A stretch of 21,934 nt of DNA from JBLNDG01 sp050261415 (GCA_050261415.1 JBLNDG010000072.1:1-21934); one strand, 5' to 3'; shown: positions 8,081-16,192, counted from the first letter of the stretch. Notes: a model not told the origin generated them from the sequence alone. Made by a program: numbers and translations.

Positions 8081-8960
8081 AAATCCCTAGAAACATTATG
8101 TATCAAGGAAGATCTGAAAGAATTGAAAGTCGGAAAAGATATTGATTCACAAGCAATAAAAGAAATGGCTGATCGGATTAACGATAAGCTGGAGCAGAAG
8201 CCCACAGATCGGAAGCTCAAGAAGGCGAAGAAACTGATTGAAACCGATTATCTCCCACGAATGGAAAAGTACGAGGAGCAGGAAAGAATTCTTGAAGAAC
8301 GCAAAAGCTATTCAAAAACAGATCACGATGCAACCTTTATGCGGATGAAGGAAGATCACATGAAAAACGGACAGCTCAAGCCCGGGTACAACGTACAAAT
8401 AGAAACAGAGAATCAGTTTGTCATAGGTTACAGTATCCACCAGCGACCAGGAGATACCAGCTGTATGAAAGATCATATAGAAAGAGCCAAGGTAATATTG
8501 GGGAAGCTTCCTGAAAATCTAGTAGCCGATGCCGGGTACGGCAGTGAAGAGAACTATGAATACATTGAGAAAGAAAAAATCAACGGTTATGTAAAGTACA
8601 ATACATTTCATAAGGAAGCCGGCAAGAAATGGAAAAAGGATATTTTGAGAGTACAGAATTGGAAATATGACGAAGAAAACGATTGGTATATTTGCGGATA
8701 TGGAATAAAACTCCCGTTTGACTATGAGAAAGAGCAGAAAAGCGATAACGGATATACAAGTACAATCCGAGTATACAAGAGCGAGGATTGCAGTGGATGC
8801 CCATACCGGGATAAATGCGTGAAGTCAGAAAAACCCGGAGCAAATCGAAAAATATATATCAATCGTAGGCTTAATGAGTTGAAAGAAAAAGCCAGAGCTA
8901 ACCTTAATTCCGAAAAAGGGATTAAACTACGCAGCTTAAGGCCAATAGAATATGAAAGCT
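8081..8960 (+). mobile_element. IS1182-family element remnant, truncated at both ends
   Basis: Only an internal piece of a transposase remains. I could find no terminal inverted repeats or target duplication on either side. The upstream 200 bases (7875-8080) are AT-rich and hold no recognisable gene. Confidence 0.7.
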
Positions 8961-8983
8961 ACTGGTATTGTAAGAAAGCTTGA
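8081..8983 (+). pseudogene. IS1182-type DDE transposase fragment
   Basis: The frame runs from a stop at 8078 to TGA 8983 and lacks the family's N-terminal DNA-binding half and its C-terminal end. Visible family pieces are HMKNGQLKPGYNVQIETENQF, YSIHQRPGDTSCMKDH, VADAGYGSEENYEYIE and a Cys-rich segment, CSGCPYRDKC. These match the middle and late part of IS1182-like DDE transposases, including one catalytic Asp (VADAGYG). Similarity ends at about LRSLRPIE, where the family continues with VES(V/I)FG; here the frame runs instead into the start of an AbrB gene and stops. No complete inverted terminal repeats are present, so it should be immobile. An internal TTG at 8123 is not a convincing native start. 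Confidence 0.85.
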
Positions 8984-9158
8984 CCAATTAGGCAGGATAG
9001 TAATACCTATGGAGACTAGGAAGGAATCTGATATTGACACCGGAGATTCTTTGGAGGTCTATGTAGACGAGGATAGAATCATTAAAAAAAATAAGAACCC
9101 GGGTGCATTTCCTGCAGGAATATTAATCGGCTGGTATGTGAAAGAATGGGCGTAATAG
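8952..9158 (+). pseudogene. decayed AbrB/SpoVT-type transition-state regulator
   Basis: ATG 8952 opens MKATGIVRKLDQLGRIVIPM, the N-terminal swapped-hairpin DNA-binding domain of the AbrB/SpoVT family, continuing to VYVDEDRII. From the A-run at about 9083-9090 the frame goes wrong. The expected family tail, Lys-Tyr-Glu-Pro-Gly-Cys-x-x-Cys, is still readable in another frame as EPGCISCRNINRLVCERMG, but a TAA stands where the Tyr codon should be. The gene therefore carries both a frame change and a nonsense codon, or the equivalent small indels. Its native promoter and ribosome binding site were also replaced by transposase sequence. The 67-residue product, if made, would keep the DNA-binding hairpin but lose the zinc-ribbon-like tail. 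Confidence 0.75.
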
Positions 9159-9323
9159 GCATAGTAAAAAAACCAAGGTATTCGAGCTCCTCTCTCCCAC
9201 TCCAATTCATGAACTATTTACATTATGCAAACCTTTATTCACTTTTAAATAGAGGCAAGCGCCCTTGCAGCGCATTAGTTATAGCTGATACTTAACATCT
9301 CATGAGTATAATACGAACTAAAC

Positions 9324-9494
9324 CTATATTTTGTTTTTAATAAATTCATTATATCTAATAATGGCAGCGTTAAGAATTTGACTTGCAGCTATAACATCAG
9401 GAGCTTGCAAATTATATTCATTTTTTTCGATTAATTTGATCAGATTTTCTCTAAGTGTTTCTATGTCTTTTAATAAATCATTTAATTCAGCCAT
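9324..9494 (-). CDS. Spo0E-like aspartyl-phosphate phosphatase, 56 residues
   Basis: ATG 9494 on the minus strand opens a 56-residue protein whose whole length fits the Spo0E family: two helices, LLKDIETLRENLIKLIEKN and then the signature helix with SQILNAAIIRYNEF. Family members dephosphorylate Spo0A~P and so delay sporulation. The signature is usually S-Q-x-L-D-x-x-I-x-x-Y; here the Asp is Asn (SQILN). Since that Asp is part of the conserved active motif, this copy may be impaired or act on a different partner. The ribosome binding site is weak (AAGAGAG). It lies in the same scar as the broken AbrB gene and is too short for default gene finders. Cytosolic. Confidence 0.75.
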   Translation of the reverse strand: MAELNDLLKDIETLRENLIKLIEKNEYNLQAPDVIAASQILNAAIIRYNEFIKNKI

Positions 9495-9596
9495 TCTGAC
9501 AACTCTCTTTTGTATGGAGTCTATACAAAAAAAGGATTTTGTACCTTGAATATTAAGCGGAATAAGGCAGGCATATCTTGTTTCAATTTATTGAAA

Positions 9597-9821
9597 CTAG
9601 GATACACAGCCATTGCTTTCTTTATATTTTTTTCTTGTGGCAATGAGATATATTATCTCAAATATACTAGCGGTGTTAATGATAATTAATGCTATATACC
9701 ATCCTATTTGTTTAAGTCTGGCTGCTCTCCATAGAGCTAAGCCTTTCCAAAATACAGCCCAAATGATTAGCGGGTAAAAAATAACGGGATTATTAAATAT
9801 CGGTTGAATGTCATTAAGCAA
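9597..9821 (-). CDS. DUF5652-like small membrane protein
   Basis: TTG 9821 on the minus strand follows AAAGGAGGCTGATATT. The 74-residue product has two membrane helices; the segment WAVFWKGLALWRAARLKQIGWYIALIIINT matches the conserved core of the DUF5652 family (W-K-x-x-A-L-W-x-A-A, then G-W-[FY]-x-x-L-x-x-N-T), followed by the usual ILE-like hydrophobic helix and a basic tail. The function of the family is unknown. The gene is monocistronic; the gap upstream (9822-10049) is AT-rich with no gene that I can see. Confidence 0.75.
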   Translation of the reverse strand: MLNDIQPIFNNPVIFYPLIIWAVFWKGLALWRAARLKQIGWYIALIIINTASIFEIIYLIATRKKYKESNGCVS

Positions 9822-10049
9822 AATATCAGCCTCCTTTTACAGAATATCTATTAATTAGATTTTGAAGTATTTTCAGTTATTATTCATATCGCATATAAAA
9901 AAGGCCTCAGAATTATAAAGGCGTAAATCTTGTACAGGTTGTTTTATGACTAAACGCAAAGAATATTAATGTGTAATATATAATGCAAGTAATTAATTTC
10001 GAAACATTTCGATGGAAAAAAACATAATAATATGCAATAATATATAGAA

Positions 10050-10084
10050 AACAAAAAATAAAAAACCTTGATTTCTCAAGGTTT
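10050..10084 (-). terminator. intrinsic terminator of the tRNA gene
   Basis: Read on the minus strand, AAACCTTGA, a 4-base loop, TCAAGGTTT and a T-rich tract lie just after the tRNA 3' end. Confidence 0.8.
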
Positions 10085-10092
10085 ATCTCTTT

Positions 10093-10168
10093 TGGAGCTG
10101 GTAACGGGATTCGAACCCACGACCTGCTGATTACGAATCAGCTGCTCTACCGGCTGAGCTATACCAGC
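10093..10168 (-). tRNA. tRNA-Thr (anticodon CGU)
   Basis: The minus strand reads as a complete 76-base cloverleaf: acceptor GCTGGTA with 3' TACCAGC, D-arm with GCTCAGCCGGTAGAGC, anticodon arm GCTGA-TTCGTAA-TCAGC giving anticodon CGT (ACG codon), TPsiC arm with GGTTCGAATCC, discriminator T and an encoded CCA. It borders the scar region on one side and the sigma-54 regulator on the other. No attachment-site duplication of its 3' end was noticed nearby. Confidence 0.95.
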
Positions 10169-10318
10169 GTGTAAATTGTAACACATATATTTTATCAACA
10201 AATCCCGTGACATGCAATCAGTTTTATAATAGAACTTCACTTTATTTAGTAGTTTCCAAATTATTCGGGTTGTATAACCTTACAGTTACAAGCAAATAAG
10301 GAAAAAGGGGAGATTTAT

Positions 10319-11752
10319 ATGTCCGACAACTATTGGGAAAAAGCAGATATTGAGATAGAATATGTAGACGGCATTACGATAGTGGACAGCAAAGGGCGTA
10401 TTGTGTACTCTGTCAGATACAACCCCAGGTTTGATGAAAGCTGCAAAGAAAGGGAATTCAACAAGCTTATCAACAGAAGTGTTTTGGAGATATATCCTGG
10501 CGTTAATCCGGAAGAAAGTACATTGATCAATTGCCTTGAAAAAGGAATACCAATATACAACAAAAGTCAGATTTTTCATGACTTTCAAGGGCGGCCGCTG
10601 CACACTCAGAATCTCACTATCCCTATTATAAAAATGGGAAAGGTTCTTGGTGCCATAGAGCTTTCTAAGGATGTAACAAGAATACAGGATTTGTCCGACA
10701 GCAGTACCAAGGAAAAGGAAAATAAAAGAAACAATCTGGAGAATGGATTAAAAAAGAAGGATTTAGTCGTAAAGTATAATTTTGATGATATAATTACGAA
10801 AAATGCAGAAATGCTTGATAATATAGAAAAGGCAAAGCTTATTTCCGAAAGCCCCTCTGCTGTATTGGTATATGGGGAGACTGGCACAGGCAAGGAACTG
10901 TTTGTGCATTCAATACATAACCATAGCCCGAGAAAGGACAAGCCTTTCATTGCACAGAATTGTGCAGCACTGCCGGAAAACCTCTTTGAATCGCTCCTTT
11001 TCGGGGCAGTTAAAGGAGCATATACAGGTGCGGAAGACAAGGCAGGATTATTTGAATTAGCTGATGGGGGAACCTTGTTTTTGGATGAGATCAATGCCAT
11101 GTCATTAAACCTTCAGGCTAAGCTGCTCAGGGTGCTTCAGGATGGCTTTATCAGGAGAGTGGGCGGTACAAGGGATAGAAAGGTTGATGTCAGAGTTATA
11201 ACCGCAATGAATGTGAATCCGGTTGATGCCATAAAAAAGCGACAGATAAGGGAGGATTTATTTTACCGTCTGAACGTGAACAGTATAAAGCTTACACCGT
11301 TAAGGAGCCGAAAAGAAGATATTTCAATGCTGGTGAATCATTTTATAGATAAGTATAATAGGCAATTCAACTGCTTTGTGCAGGGGGTGGAGAAAGAAGT
11401 TGAAGCTCTTTTCCTCCTATACAGTTGGCCGGGAAATGTAAGGGAACTGCAGCATGTGGTAGAGGCAGCGATGAACATTGTTAGGAGAGGCAAAATAGAT
11501 ATTAAACATTTGCCTGTCTATCTTAACGATGCAATAAACCATATAAGTGCGGATGATATAGAGTTCCATATCGAAACAGGAGATGTGGATGCAATAAGGA
11601 AACTCGGAGAAATGATGGAGGTTATGGAGAAAAAGATGATTGAAGAAGCTTTGAAGAGGAGCGGAGGAAATGTTTCGAAGGCTTCAAAGCTAATTGGAAT
11701 GCCGAGACAGACGCTTCAATATAAAATAACAAAGCACGGAATCAAAATATAA
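10319..11752 (+). CDS. sigma-54-dependent enhancer-binding transcriptional activator (PAS-AAA+-Fis HTH)
   Basis: ATG 10319 follows AAAGGGGAGATTTAT. The 477-residue protein has three parts. Residues 1-130 form a PAS-like sensor (GITIVDSKGRIVYSVRYNP; GKVLGAIELSKDVTRI), as in RocR/PrdR-type regulators of amino-acid catabolism. Residues about 155-400 are the AAA+ domain with Walker A GETGTGKEL (186-194), the GAYTGA loop (233-238) that contacts sigma-54, Walker B LFLDE (Asp256-Glu257), and the R-finger region FYRLNVNSIKL with PLRSRKEDI. The C-terminus (about 430-477) is a Fis-type helix-turn-helix, GGNVSKASKLIGMPRQTLQYKI. It should bind upstream sites and activate the -24/-12 promoter at 12055-12070, which lies 300 bases downstream beyond its own terminator. 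The PAS domain probably senses the substrate of the operon. Confidence 0.92.
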   Translation: MSDNYWEKADIEIEYVDGITIVDSKGRIVYSVRYNPRFDESCKEREFNKLINRSVLEIYPGVNPEESTLINCLEKGIPIYNKSQIFHDFQGRPLHTQNLTIPIIKMGKVLGAIELSKDVTRIQDLSDSSTKEKENKRNNLENGLKKKDLVVKYNFDDIITKNAEMLDNIEKAKLISESPSAVLVYGETGTGKELFVHSIHNHSPRKDKPFIAQNCAALPENLFESLLFGAVKGAYTGAEDKAGLFELADGGTLFLDEINAMSLNLQAKLLRVLQDGFIRRVGGTRDRKVDVRVITAMNVNPVDAIKKRQIREDLFYRLNVNSIKLTPLRSRKEDISMLVNHFIDKYNRQFNCFVQGVEKEVEALFLLYSWPGNVRELQHVVEAAMNIVRRGKIDIKHLPVYLNDAINHISADDIEFHIETGDVDAIRKLGEMMEVMEKKMIEEALKRSGGNVSKASKLIGMPRQTLQYKITKHGIKI

Positions 11753-11814
11753 TGCCTGTATACATATGGAATGTAAGCTATTAGTGATATGTAACGGGCT
11801 GCTGAATGTTGGTT

Positions 11815-11850
11815 AAAATTGCCGATACCTCGGCAATTTTATTTTTTTTT
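11815..11850 (+). terminator. intrinsic terminator of the regulator gene
   Basis: AAAATTGCCGA, loop TACC, TCGGCAATTTT, then a long T-tract. It separates the regulator transcript from the sigma-54 operon. Confidence 0.92.
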
Positions 11851-12054
11851 GTACCCTGCTATAGGAAAAATCTATCAGTTCCGGCATATTCATAGATAAA
11901 GCCTGTCCAAACAATGCTTATAATGCGGATCAATCCATACAAATCTGCAATTGTGCCTAACATTGGGCAAATTTAACCCCGCAGCACATATGTTTTATGA
12001 TTAAATTATATCAAAGAGCGCATGAATACTATGTTTTCATACTTTGTTATTTTT
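11851..12054. other. gene-free upstream activator region of the sigma-54 operon
   Basis: No gene is present. The stretch should hold the enhancer sites for the neighbouring activator. Imperfect inverted repeats are visible: ATCTAT...ATAGAT around 11869-11897, and TTGTGCC...GGGCAA around 11950-11970. I cannot choose between them by eye. Confidence 0.35.
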
Positions 12055-12070
12055 TTGGCATATAAATTGC
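12055..12070 (+). promoter_or_regulatory. sigma-54 (-24/-12) promoter
   Basis: TTGGCATATAAATTGC carries GG at 12057-12058 and GC at 12069-12070 with exactly 10 bases between, the invariant spacing of sigma-54 promoters (consensus TGGCAC-N5-TTGC). It lies 38 bases before the GTG start of the reductase operon, directly downstream of a sigma-54 activator gene. Confidence 0.9.
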
Positions 12071-12107
12071 TTTATATGATTATATAAAACTTTAGGAGGG
12101 AATGATT

Positions 12108-13388
12108 GTGGAACTGGAGTTAAGGAAAATAAAGATTAATGATGTTCAGTTCGGAGAAAAAACCTTGGTTGAAAATGGGGTTTTGCATATCAATAGAGAA
12201 GAAATTATTTCTCTTTTGAAGGAAGATGAAAGAATAAAAGAAGTAAGGATTGACATTGCAAGACCGGGTGAATCGGTTAGGATTATTCCTGTAAAAGATG
12301 TAATTGAACCAAGGGCAAAGCTGAATGGCGAGGCTTTCCCAGGTGTTGACGGAGCGATTCAGGAGGTCGGAAGAGGGGTCACTTATATCCTTCAAGGCAG
12401 TGCTGTTGTTACGACAGGTCCGATTGTCGGTTTCCAGGAAGGAATAATAGATATGTCCGGACCGCTGACAGAGTACACTCCTTTCGCCCACCTCAACAAT
12501 ATTGTCGTTTCAATAGATAAAGCTGATGGAGTACAGCCCCATGGGCATGAAGAAGCAGTAAGACTGGCAGGAATAAAAGCTGCTCATTTTATAGCAAAGC
12601 AAACTGTCGGTTATGGCAAATATGAGAGCGAAGTTCTGGTGTGGGACAGCATATGTAAGAAGAGTGAGAAGTACCCTGATCTGCCTAAAGTAGTATATGT
12701 TTATTTTTGTATGAGCCAGGGACTTCTTCATGATACGTATTTCTATGGGAAAGATTCAAAAAGGATTACACCAAGCCTGATTTCGCCTCTGGAAGTAATG
12801 GATGGGGCAATAGTAAGCGGTAACTGCGTATCACCGGGATCAAAGACAACTACCTATCATCATCAGAATAATGCCGTCATACGGGAGTGCTTTAAAAGGG
12901 ACGGCAAGGATATTAACTTCATAGGGGTTATACTGAATCCACTTATGACGACCCTGGATGAGAAGTTCAGGAATTCCATGCTGACTCCAAGAATAGCCGA
13001 AATGCTTGGAGCGGAAGGAGCGGTCATATCACAGGAGGGCTTTGGCAACCCGACAACAGATCTTATGATGGTTTGCAGAGGATTAGAGAAAAAGGGAATA
13101 AAGACAGTAATAATAAGCAATGAGGATGCCGGAGTCGACGGTAAGTCAGAGCCGCTGCCGGATGGTACTATTGAAGCCGATGCAATAGTATCGACAGGAA
13201 ACAGCAATGCTACCATTAAAATACCCAGGATGGACCGGGTAATTGGGGATTTAAAGGCAATTGAAAGGGTAACCGGAGGCTTCGTTGGTTCAATTCAAGC
13301 GGACGGAAGTCTTGTAATAGAAATCCATGGAATTATGGGAAGCCATAACCTGCAGGGCTTCAACAAACTTAGTGCTGTTACTGTTTAG
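12108..13388 (+). CDS. glycine/sarcosine/betaine reductase component B, pyruvoyl proprotein subunit (GrdE/GrdG/GrdI family)
   Basis: GTG 12108 is chosen because TTTAGGAGGG leaves 7 bases to it and only 1 base to the ATG at 12102; the product then starts MELELRKIKINDVQFGEKT like other family members. Its 426 residues match the length of the component B proprotein that self-cleaves to give two subunits and a pyruvoyl group. The cleavage motif SGNCVSPGSKTTTYHHQNN is present, with Asn239-Cys240 as the predicted scissile pair. The pyruvoyl carbonyl forms a Schiff base with the amino group of the substrate, which lets the partner selenocysteine subunit attack the alpha carbon. Other conserved pieces are VQPHGHEEAVRLAGIKAAHFIA and EGAVISQEGFGNPTTDLMM. 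It is the first gene of the operon, 11 bases ahead of the selenoprotein. Family membership is firm; the substrate is not. Confidence 0.93.
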   Translation: MELELRKIKINDVQFGEKTLVENGVLHINREEIISLLKEDERIKEVRIDIARPGESVRIIPVKDVIEPRAKLNGEAFPGVDGAIQEVGRGVTYILQGSAVVTTGPIVGFQEGIIDMSGPLTEYTPFAHLNNIVVSIDKADGVQPHGHEEAVRLAGIKAAHFIAKQTVGYGKYESEVLVWDSICKKSEKYPDLPKVVYVYFCMSQGLLHDTYFYGKDSKRITPSLISPLEVMDGAIVSGNCVSPGSKTTTYHHQNNAVIRECFKRDGKDINFIGVILNPLMTTLDEKFRNSMLTPRIAEMLGAEGAVISQEGFGNPTTDLMMVCRGLEKKGIKTVIISNEDAGVDGKSEPLPDGTIEADAIVSTGNSNATIKIPRMDRVIGDLKAIERVTGGFVGSIQADGSLVIEIHGIMGSHNLQGFNKLSAVTV

Positions 13389-13399
13389 GAGGCGGAATA

Positions 13400-14677
13400 A
13401 TGAAAAGGATTGTGTATTATACCAACCAGTTCTTTGGACAGATAGGCGGAGAGGACAAGGCAGGGATGAAGCCTGCCGTGATGGATGGCGCTGTAGGTGC
13501 AGCAAACCTATTTAAGGATAAGGTAGGGAGTGCAGACATAGTAAAGACCATCATATGCGGCGATAATTACTATGCTGAGAATATTGATGTTGCCAGGGAC
13601 TTCATCCTAGAGGAGATAGAGAAAGTCAAACCTGACATGCTAATAGCCGGGCCGGCTTTCAACGCAGGCAGATTTGGAATCGCCTGCGCGGATATATGTG
13701 CTGCAGTGAGTGGAAAGCTCGGTATACCCGTTTTAACAGGGCTGTATAAAGAAAACCCCGCTGTTGATATATATAAGAGCAGGATATATATAGCCGAAAC
13801 GGGTAAATCTGCCGCAGATATGCGAAATGCAGTACCTAAAATGGTAAAACTTGCCCAGAAGCTGATAAACGGAGAAAAATTGGAGCTCCCTGAAGAGGAC
13901 GAATATATACCAAGGGGTATAAGAGTGAATATTTTCAAAGAAAAAACCGGGGCAGAGCGGGCTTTGGATATGCTGGTATTAAAGCTTAACGGCAAATCAT
14001 ATAAAACTGAGGTACCGATTCCGGTGTATGAATCCATTGTACCTGCTAAAGGTATAAAGGACTTGAAAAAAGCAAAAATTGCCATAGTTACTTCCGGCGG
14101 AGTTGTGCCAAAGGGAAATCCCGATCACCTTCCCGCAGCAACTGCGAAGTTTTATAAAAAGTATGATATTTCCAAGATTGACAGACTTTTGGAAGAGGTG
14201 TTCGAATCGGTGCATGCAGGATATGATCCGGTATATGCAAACCGGAATCCAAACAGAGTAGTACCGCTGGATGTATTGAGAGAACTTGAAAAAGGAGGTG
14301 AAATAGGAGAAATATATCGATATCTTGTTGCCACGACAGGAAACTCAACTTCAGTAGCGGATGCTACAAGAATGGGTAAAGAAATTGCACAGGAGCTTAT
14401 TGCAGATGGGGTAAACGGTGTCATACTGACAAGTACTTGAGGTACCTGTACCCGTTGCGGTGCAACGATTGTAAAACAGATTGAAAGCGCAGGTATACCA
14501 GCCTCCCATATTTGTACAGTAACAACAATATCAAAAACAGTAGGAGCTGTAAGAATAGTCGGAGCAGTTGCAATTCCCCATCCTGTTGGTGATCCGGCTT
14601 TACCTGAAGAAAAGGAACATGAGGTACGTATGAACTTGGTAAAAAATGCATTGGATTTGTTGATGACCGATTTCTAA
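13400..14677 (+). CDS. selenocysteine-containing component B subunit (GrdB/GrdF/GrdH family)
   Basis: ATG 13400 follows TTAGGAGGCGG. The frame meets TGA at 14438-14440 and, read as selenocysteine (residue 347), continues to TAA 14675-14677, giving 425 residues, the usual length of this family. The context around the UGA is ILTST-Sec-GTCTRCGATIVKQIE, the family's active-site signature (Sec347, Cys350, Cys353). The reading after it (ASHICTVTTISKTVGAVRIVGAVAIPHPVG) is also family sequence. The N-terminus has YTNQFFGQIGGEDKAGMKPAV. With the pyruvoyl subunit it forms component B, which binds the substrate, cleaves the C-N bond and passes the carboxymethyl group to the selenoprotein GrdA. Translation needs SelA/SelB/SelC/SelD. 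Automatic callers will truncate it at 14440. GrdA, GrdC and GrdD are not in the window. Confidence 0.95.
14438..14479 (+). promoter_or_regulatory. UGA selenocysteine codon and bacterial SECIS-like hairpin
   Basis: Immediately after the UGA the mRNA folds into CGTTGC-GGT-GCAACG (14453-14467), a 6-bp apical stem with a 3-base loop starting about 18 bases from the UGA. CTGT (14446-14449) and ACAG (14476-14479) can extend the lower stem. Position and size fit a SelB-binding bacterial SECIS. Confidence 0.75.
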
Positions 14678-14698
14678 TAGTGTAAGGGAGGTAAACGT

Positions 14699-16111
14699 AT
14701 GGAACAAGCGGTAAACTATGGAGCATTATCACTTCTTCCGGCGCTAATAGCATTAGTACTTGCATTCATAACTAGAGAGGCGATTTTTTCACTGCTTATA
14801 GGCGTTTTGGCTGGAGTTTTGTTAACTGGGCAGAATATACTTTTCGGTTTCACCGGACTCCTTCAGAGTGCATTAGGGAATGCGGATTTTATCTGGGTTA
14901 TCAGTATAGAAGTATTTGTAGGTATAATGATAGCATTTTTTCAAAAATCCGGAGCAGTCCAGTCATTTACAAAAATTCTTGATGCAAGGAAAATAACTGC
15001 AAAGGGTGCGCAGATAATCGCATGGCTGCTCGGAATATTTATATTCTTTAGCGACTATTTCAGCCCTCTTTATGTAGGTACAGTTATGAGAAGCATCACT
15101 GACAGGGCAAGGGTATCAAGGGAAAAACTCGCTTATATATGTGATTCCACATCTGCACCGGTTTGTACAATTATACCGTTTTCTTCATGGGGAGTATATA
15201 TGGCAGGTCTCATTGTTGGAATTGGCGCTTTTGCTGATAAAAATATAGCGACTGCAGCAGTAATAAAGATGGTCCCCTTTAACTTCTACGGTATTTTAGC
15301 TGTTGCAATGGTAGGACTTATTGCATTGAAAATAATTCCTGAGTACGGGCCCATGAAAGATGCAGAAAAAAGGACAATGGAAACAGGCAAGGTTATGAAT
15401 GATACTGCAAAGCCTTTGCTGGGAAAAGAACTATCGGATATACAGCCTAAGGAAGGTATAAAGCCTAATTTGCTGGTTAATTTCTTTGCACCTGCATTTA
15501 TAATAATTTCAGTAACACTAGGAACTTATATATTCATGGGATCTGCCAAGACCCTTGAGGGTTTTGTATTGGCAGTGGCCTTCCAGTTTGTAGCAATGCT
15601 GATACAGAAGATGGGTAATATAATAGAGCTTATGGAGACAGCGGTAAATGGTATAAAGGGTGTTATGTCTGCTGTTCTGATATTAAGCCTTGCATACTGC
15701 CTCAATTCGATAAGCAAGCAGTTGGGAACAGCTAATTATGTTATAAGTGTTACAGAAAGCTGGATGACACCTGCACTTCTACTGGTATTTACATTCCTGA
15801 TATGTGCTTTTATCTCGTTCTTTACAGGAACTTCATGGGGAACATATGCTATAATGACACCTATAGCTGTACCGCTGGCGTTCCAGCTTACAGGCGGTGC
15901 TGTTACCACACTGGTATTAGCTACAATAGCTGCTGTAATGGGCGGCGGATGCTTCGGAGACCACTGCTCGCCATTGTCTGATACAACCATATTATCATCG
16001 CTGGCAGCGGGGTCTGACCATATAGACCATGTTAAGACTCAGATTCCTTATGCACTGACAGCGGCAGGTTTATCGGCTGTGCTTTATCTGATAATTGGAA
16101 TAGCTATGTAG
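14699..16111 (+). CDS. NhaC-family transporter linked to the reductase operon
   Basis: ATG 14699 follows AAGGGAGGTAAACGT. The 470-residue protein has about a dozen hydrophobic segments and NhaC superfamily pieces: FFSDYFSPLYVGTVMRSITDRARVSREKLAYICDSTSAPVCTIIPFSSWG in the first half and FFTGTSWGTYAIMTPIAVPLAF...GGGCFGDHCSPLSDTTILSS in the second. This superfamily (PF03553) exchanges Na+ for H+ or carries organic acids and amino acids. Its position 21 bases after the selenoprotein gene, within the sigma-54 operon, argues that it imports the reductase substrate, perhaps with Na+, as betaine or glycine transporters do next to other component B genes. That role is inference; a plain antiporter function is the alternative. 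The protein is integral to the cytoplasmic membrane. Confidence 0.88.
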   Translation: MEQAVNYGALSLLPALIALVLAFITREAIFSLLIGVLAGVLLTGQNILFGFTGLLQSALGNADFIWVISIEVFVGIMIAFFQKSGAVQSFTKILDARKITAKGAQIIAWLLGIFIFFSDYFSPLYVGTVMRSITDRARVSREKLAYICDSTSAPVCTIIPFSSWGVYMAGLIVGIGAFADKNIATAAVIKMVPFNFYGILAVAMVGLIALKIIPEYGPMKDAEKRTMETGKVMNDTAKPLLGKELSDIQPKEGIKPNLLVNFFAPAFIIISVTLGTYIFMGSAKTLEGFVLAVAFQFVAMLIQKMGNIIELMETAVNGIKGVMSAVLILSLAYCLNSISKQLGTANYVISVTESWMTPALLLVFTFLICAFISFFTGTSWGTYAIMTPIAVPLAFQLTGGAVTTLVLATIAAVMGGGCFGDHCSPLSDTTILSSLAAGSDHIDHVKTQIPYALTAAGLSAVLYLIIGIAM

Positions 16112-16135
16112 TGTAAGAGAGCAAATTAATAATAA

Positions 16136-16168
16136 GGTTCATCCCGGTACTGTCCGCCGGGGTGAACC
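16136..16168 (+). other. strong intra-operon hairpin
   Basis: GGTTCATCCCGG pairs with CCGGGGTGAACC (12 bp with one G.U) around a 9-base loop. Only a short, interrupted U-run (AATTTT) follows, so it may be a leaky terminator or an RNA-stability element that lowers expression of the two dehydrogenase genes relative to the reductase. Confidence 0.7.
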
Positions 16169-16192
16169 CTGTAATTTTAAGGGGGATTTTTG

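Noticed and set aside
9996..10013. Repeated TTTCGA resembling Spo0A or LexA boxes
   Set aside because: Neither the 0A-box TGTCGAA nor the LexA spacing is met.
10093..10168. tRNA-Thr as an attachment site of an integrated element
   Set aside because: No integrase gene is near and no duplicate of the tRNA 3' end was noticed in the window.
12102..12107. ATG 12102 as the start of the component B proprotein
   Set aside because: The Shine-Dalgarno sequence ends one base before it; GTG 12108 has the proper gap and gives a family-like N-terminus.
14438..14440. TGA as the natural end of the component B gene
   Set aside because: The family active site spans it, the frame continues with family sequence to TAA 14675, and a SECIS-like hairpin follows.
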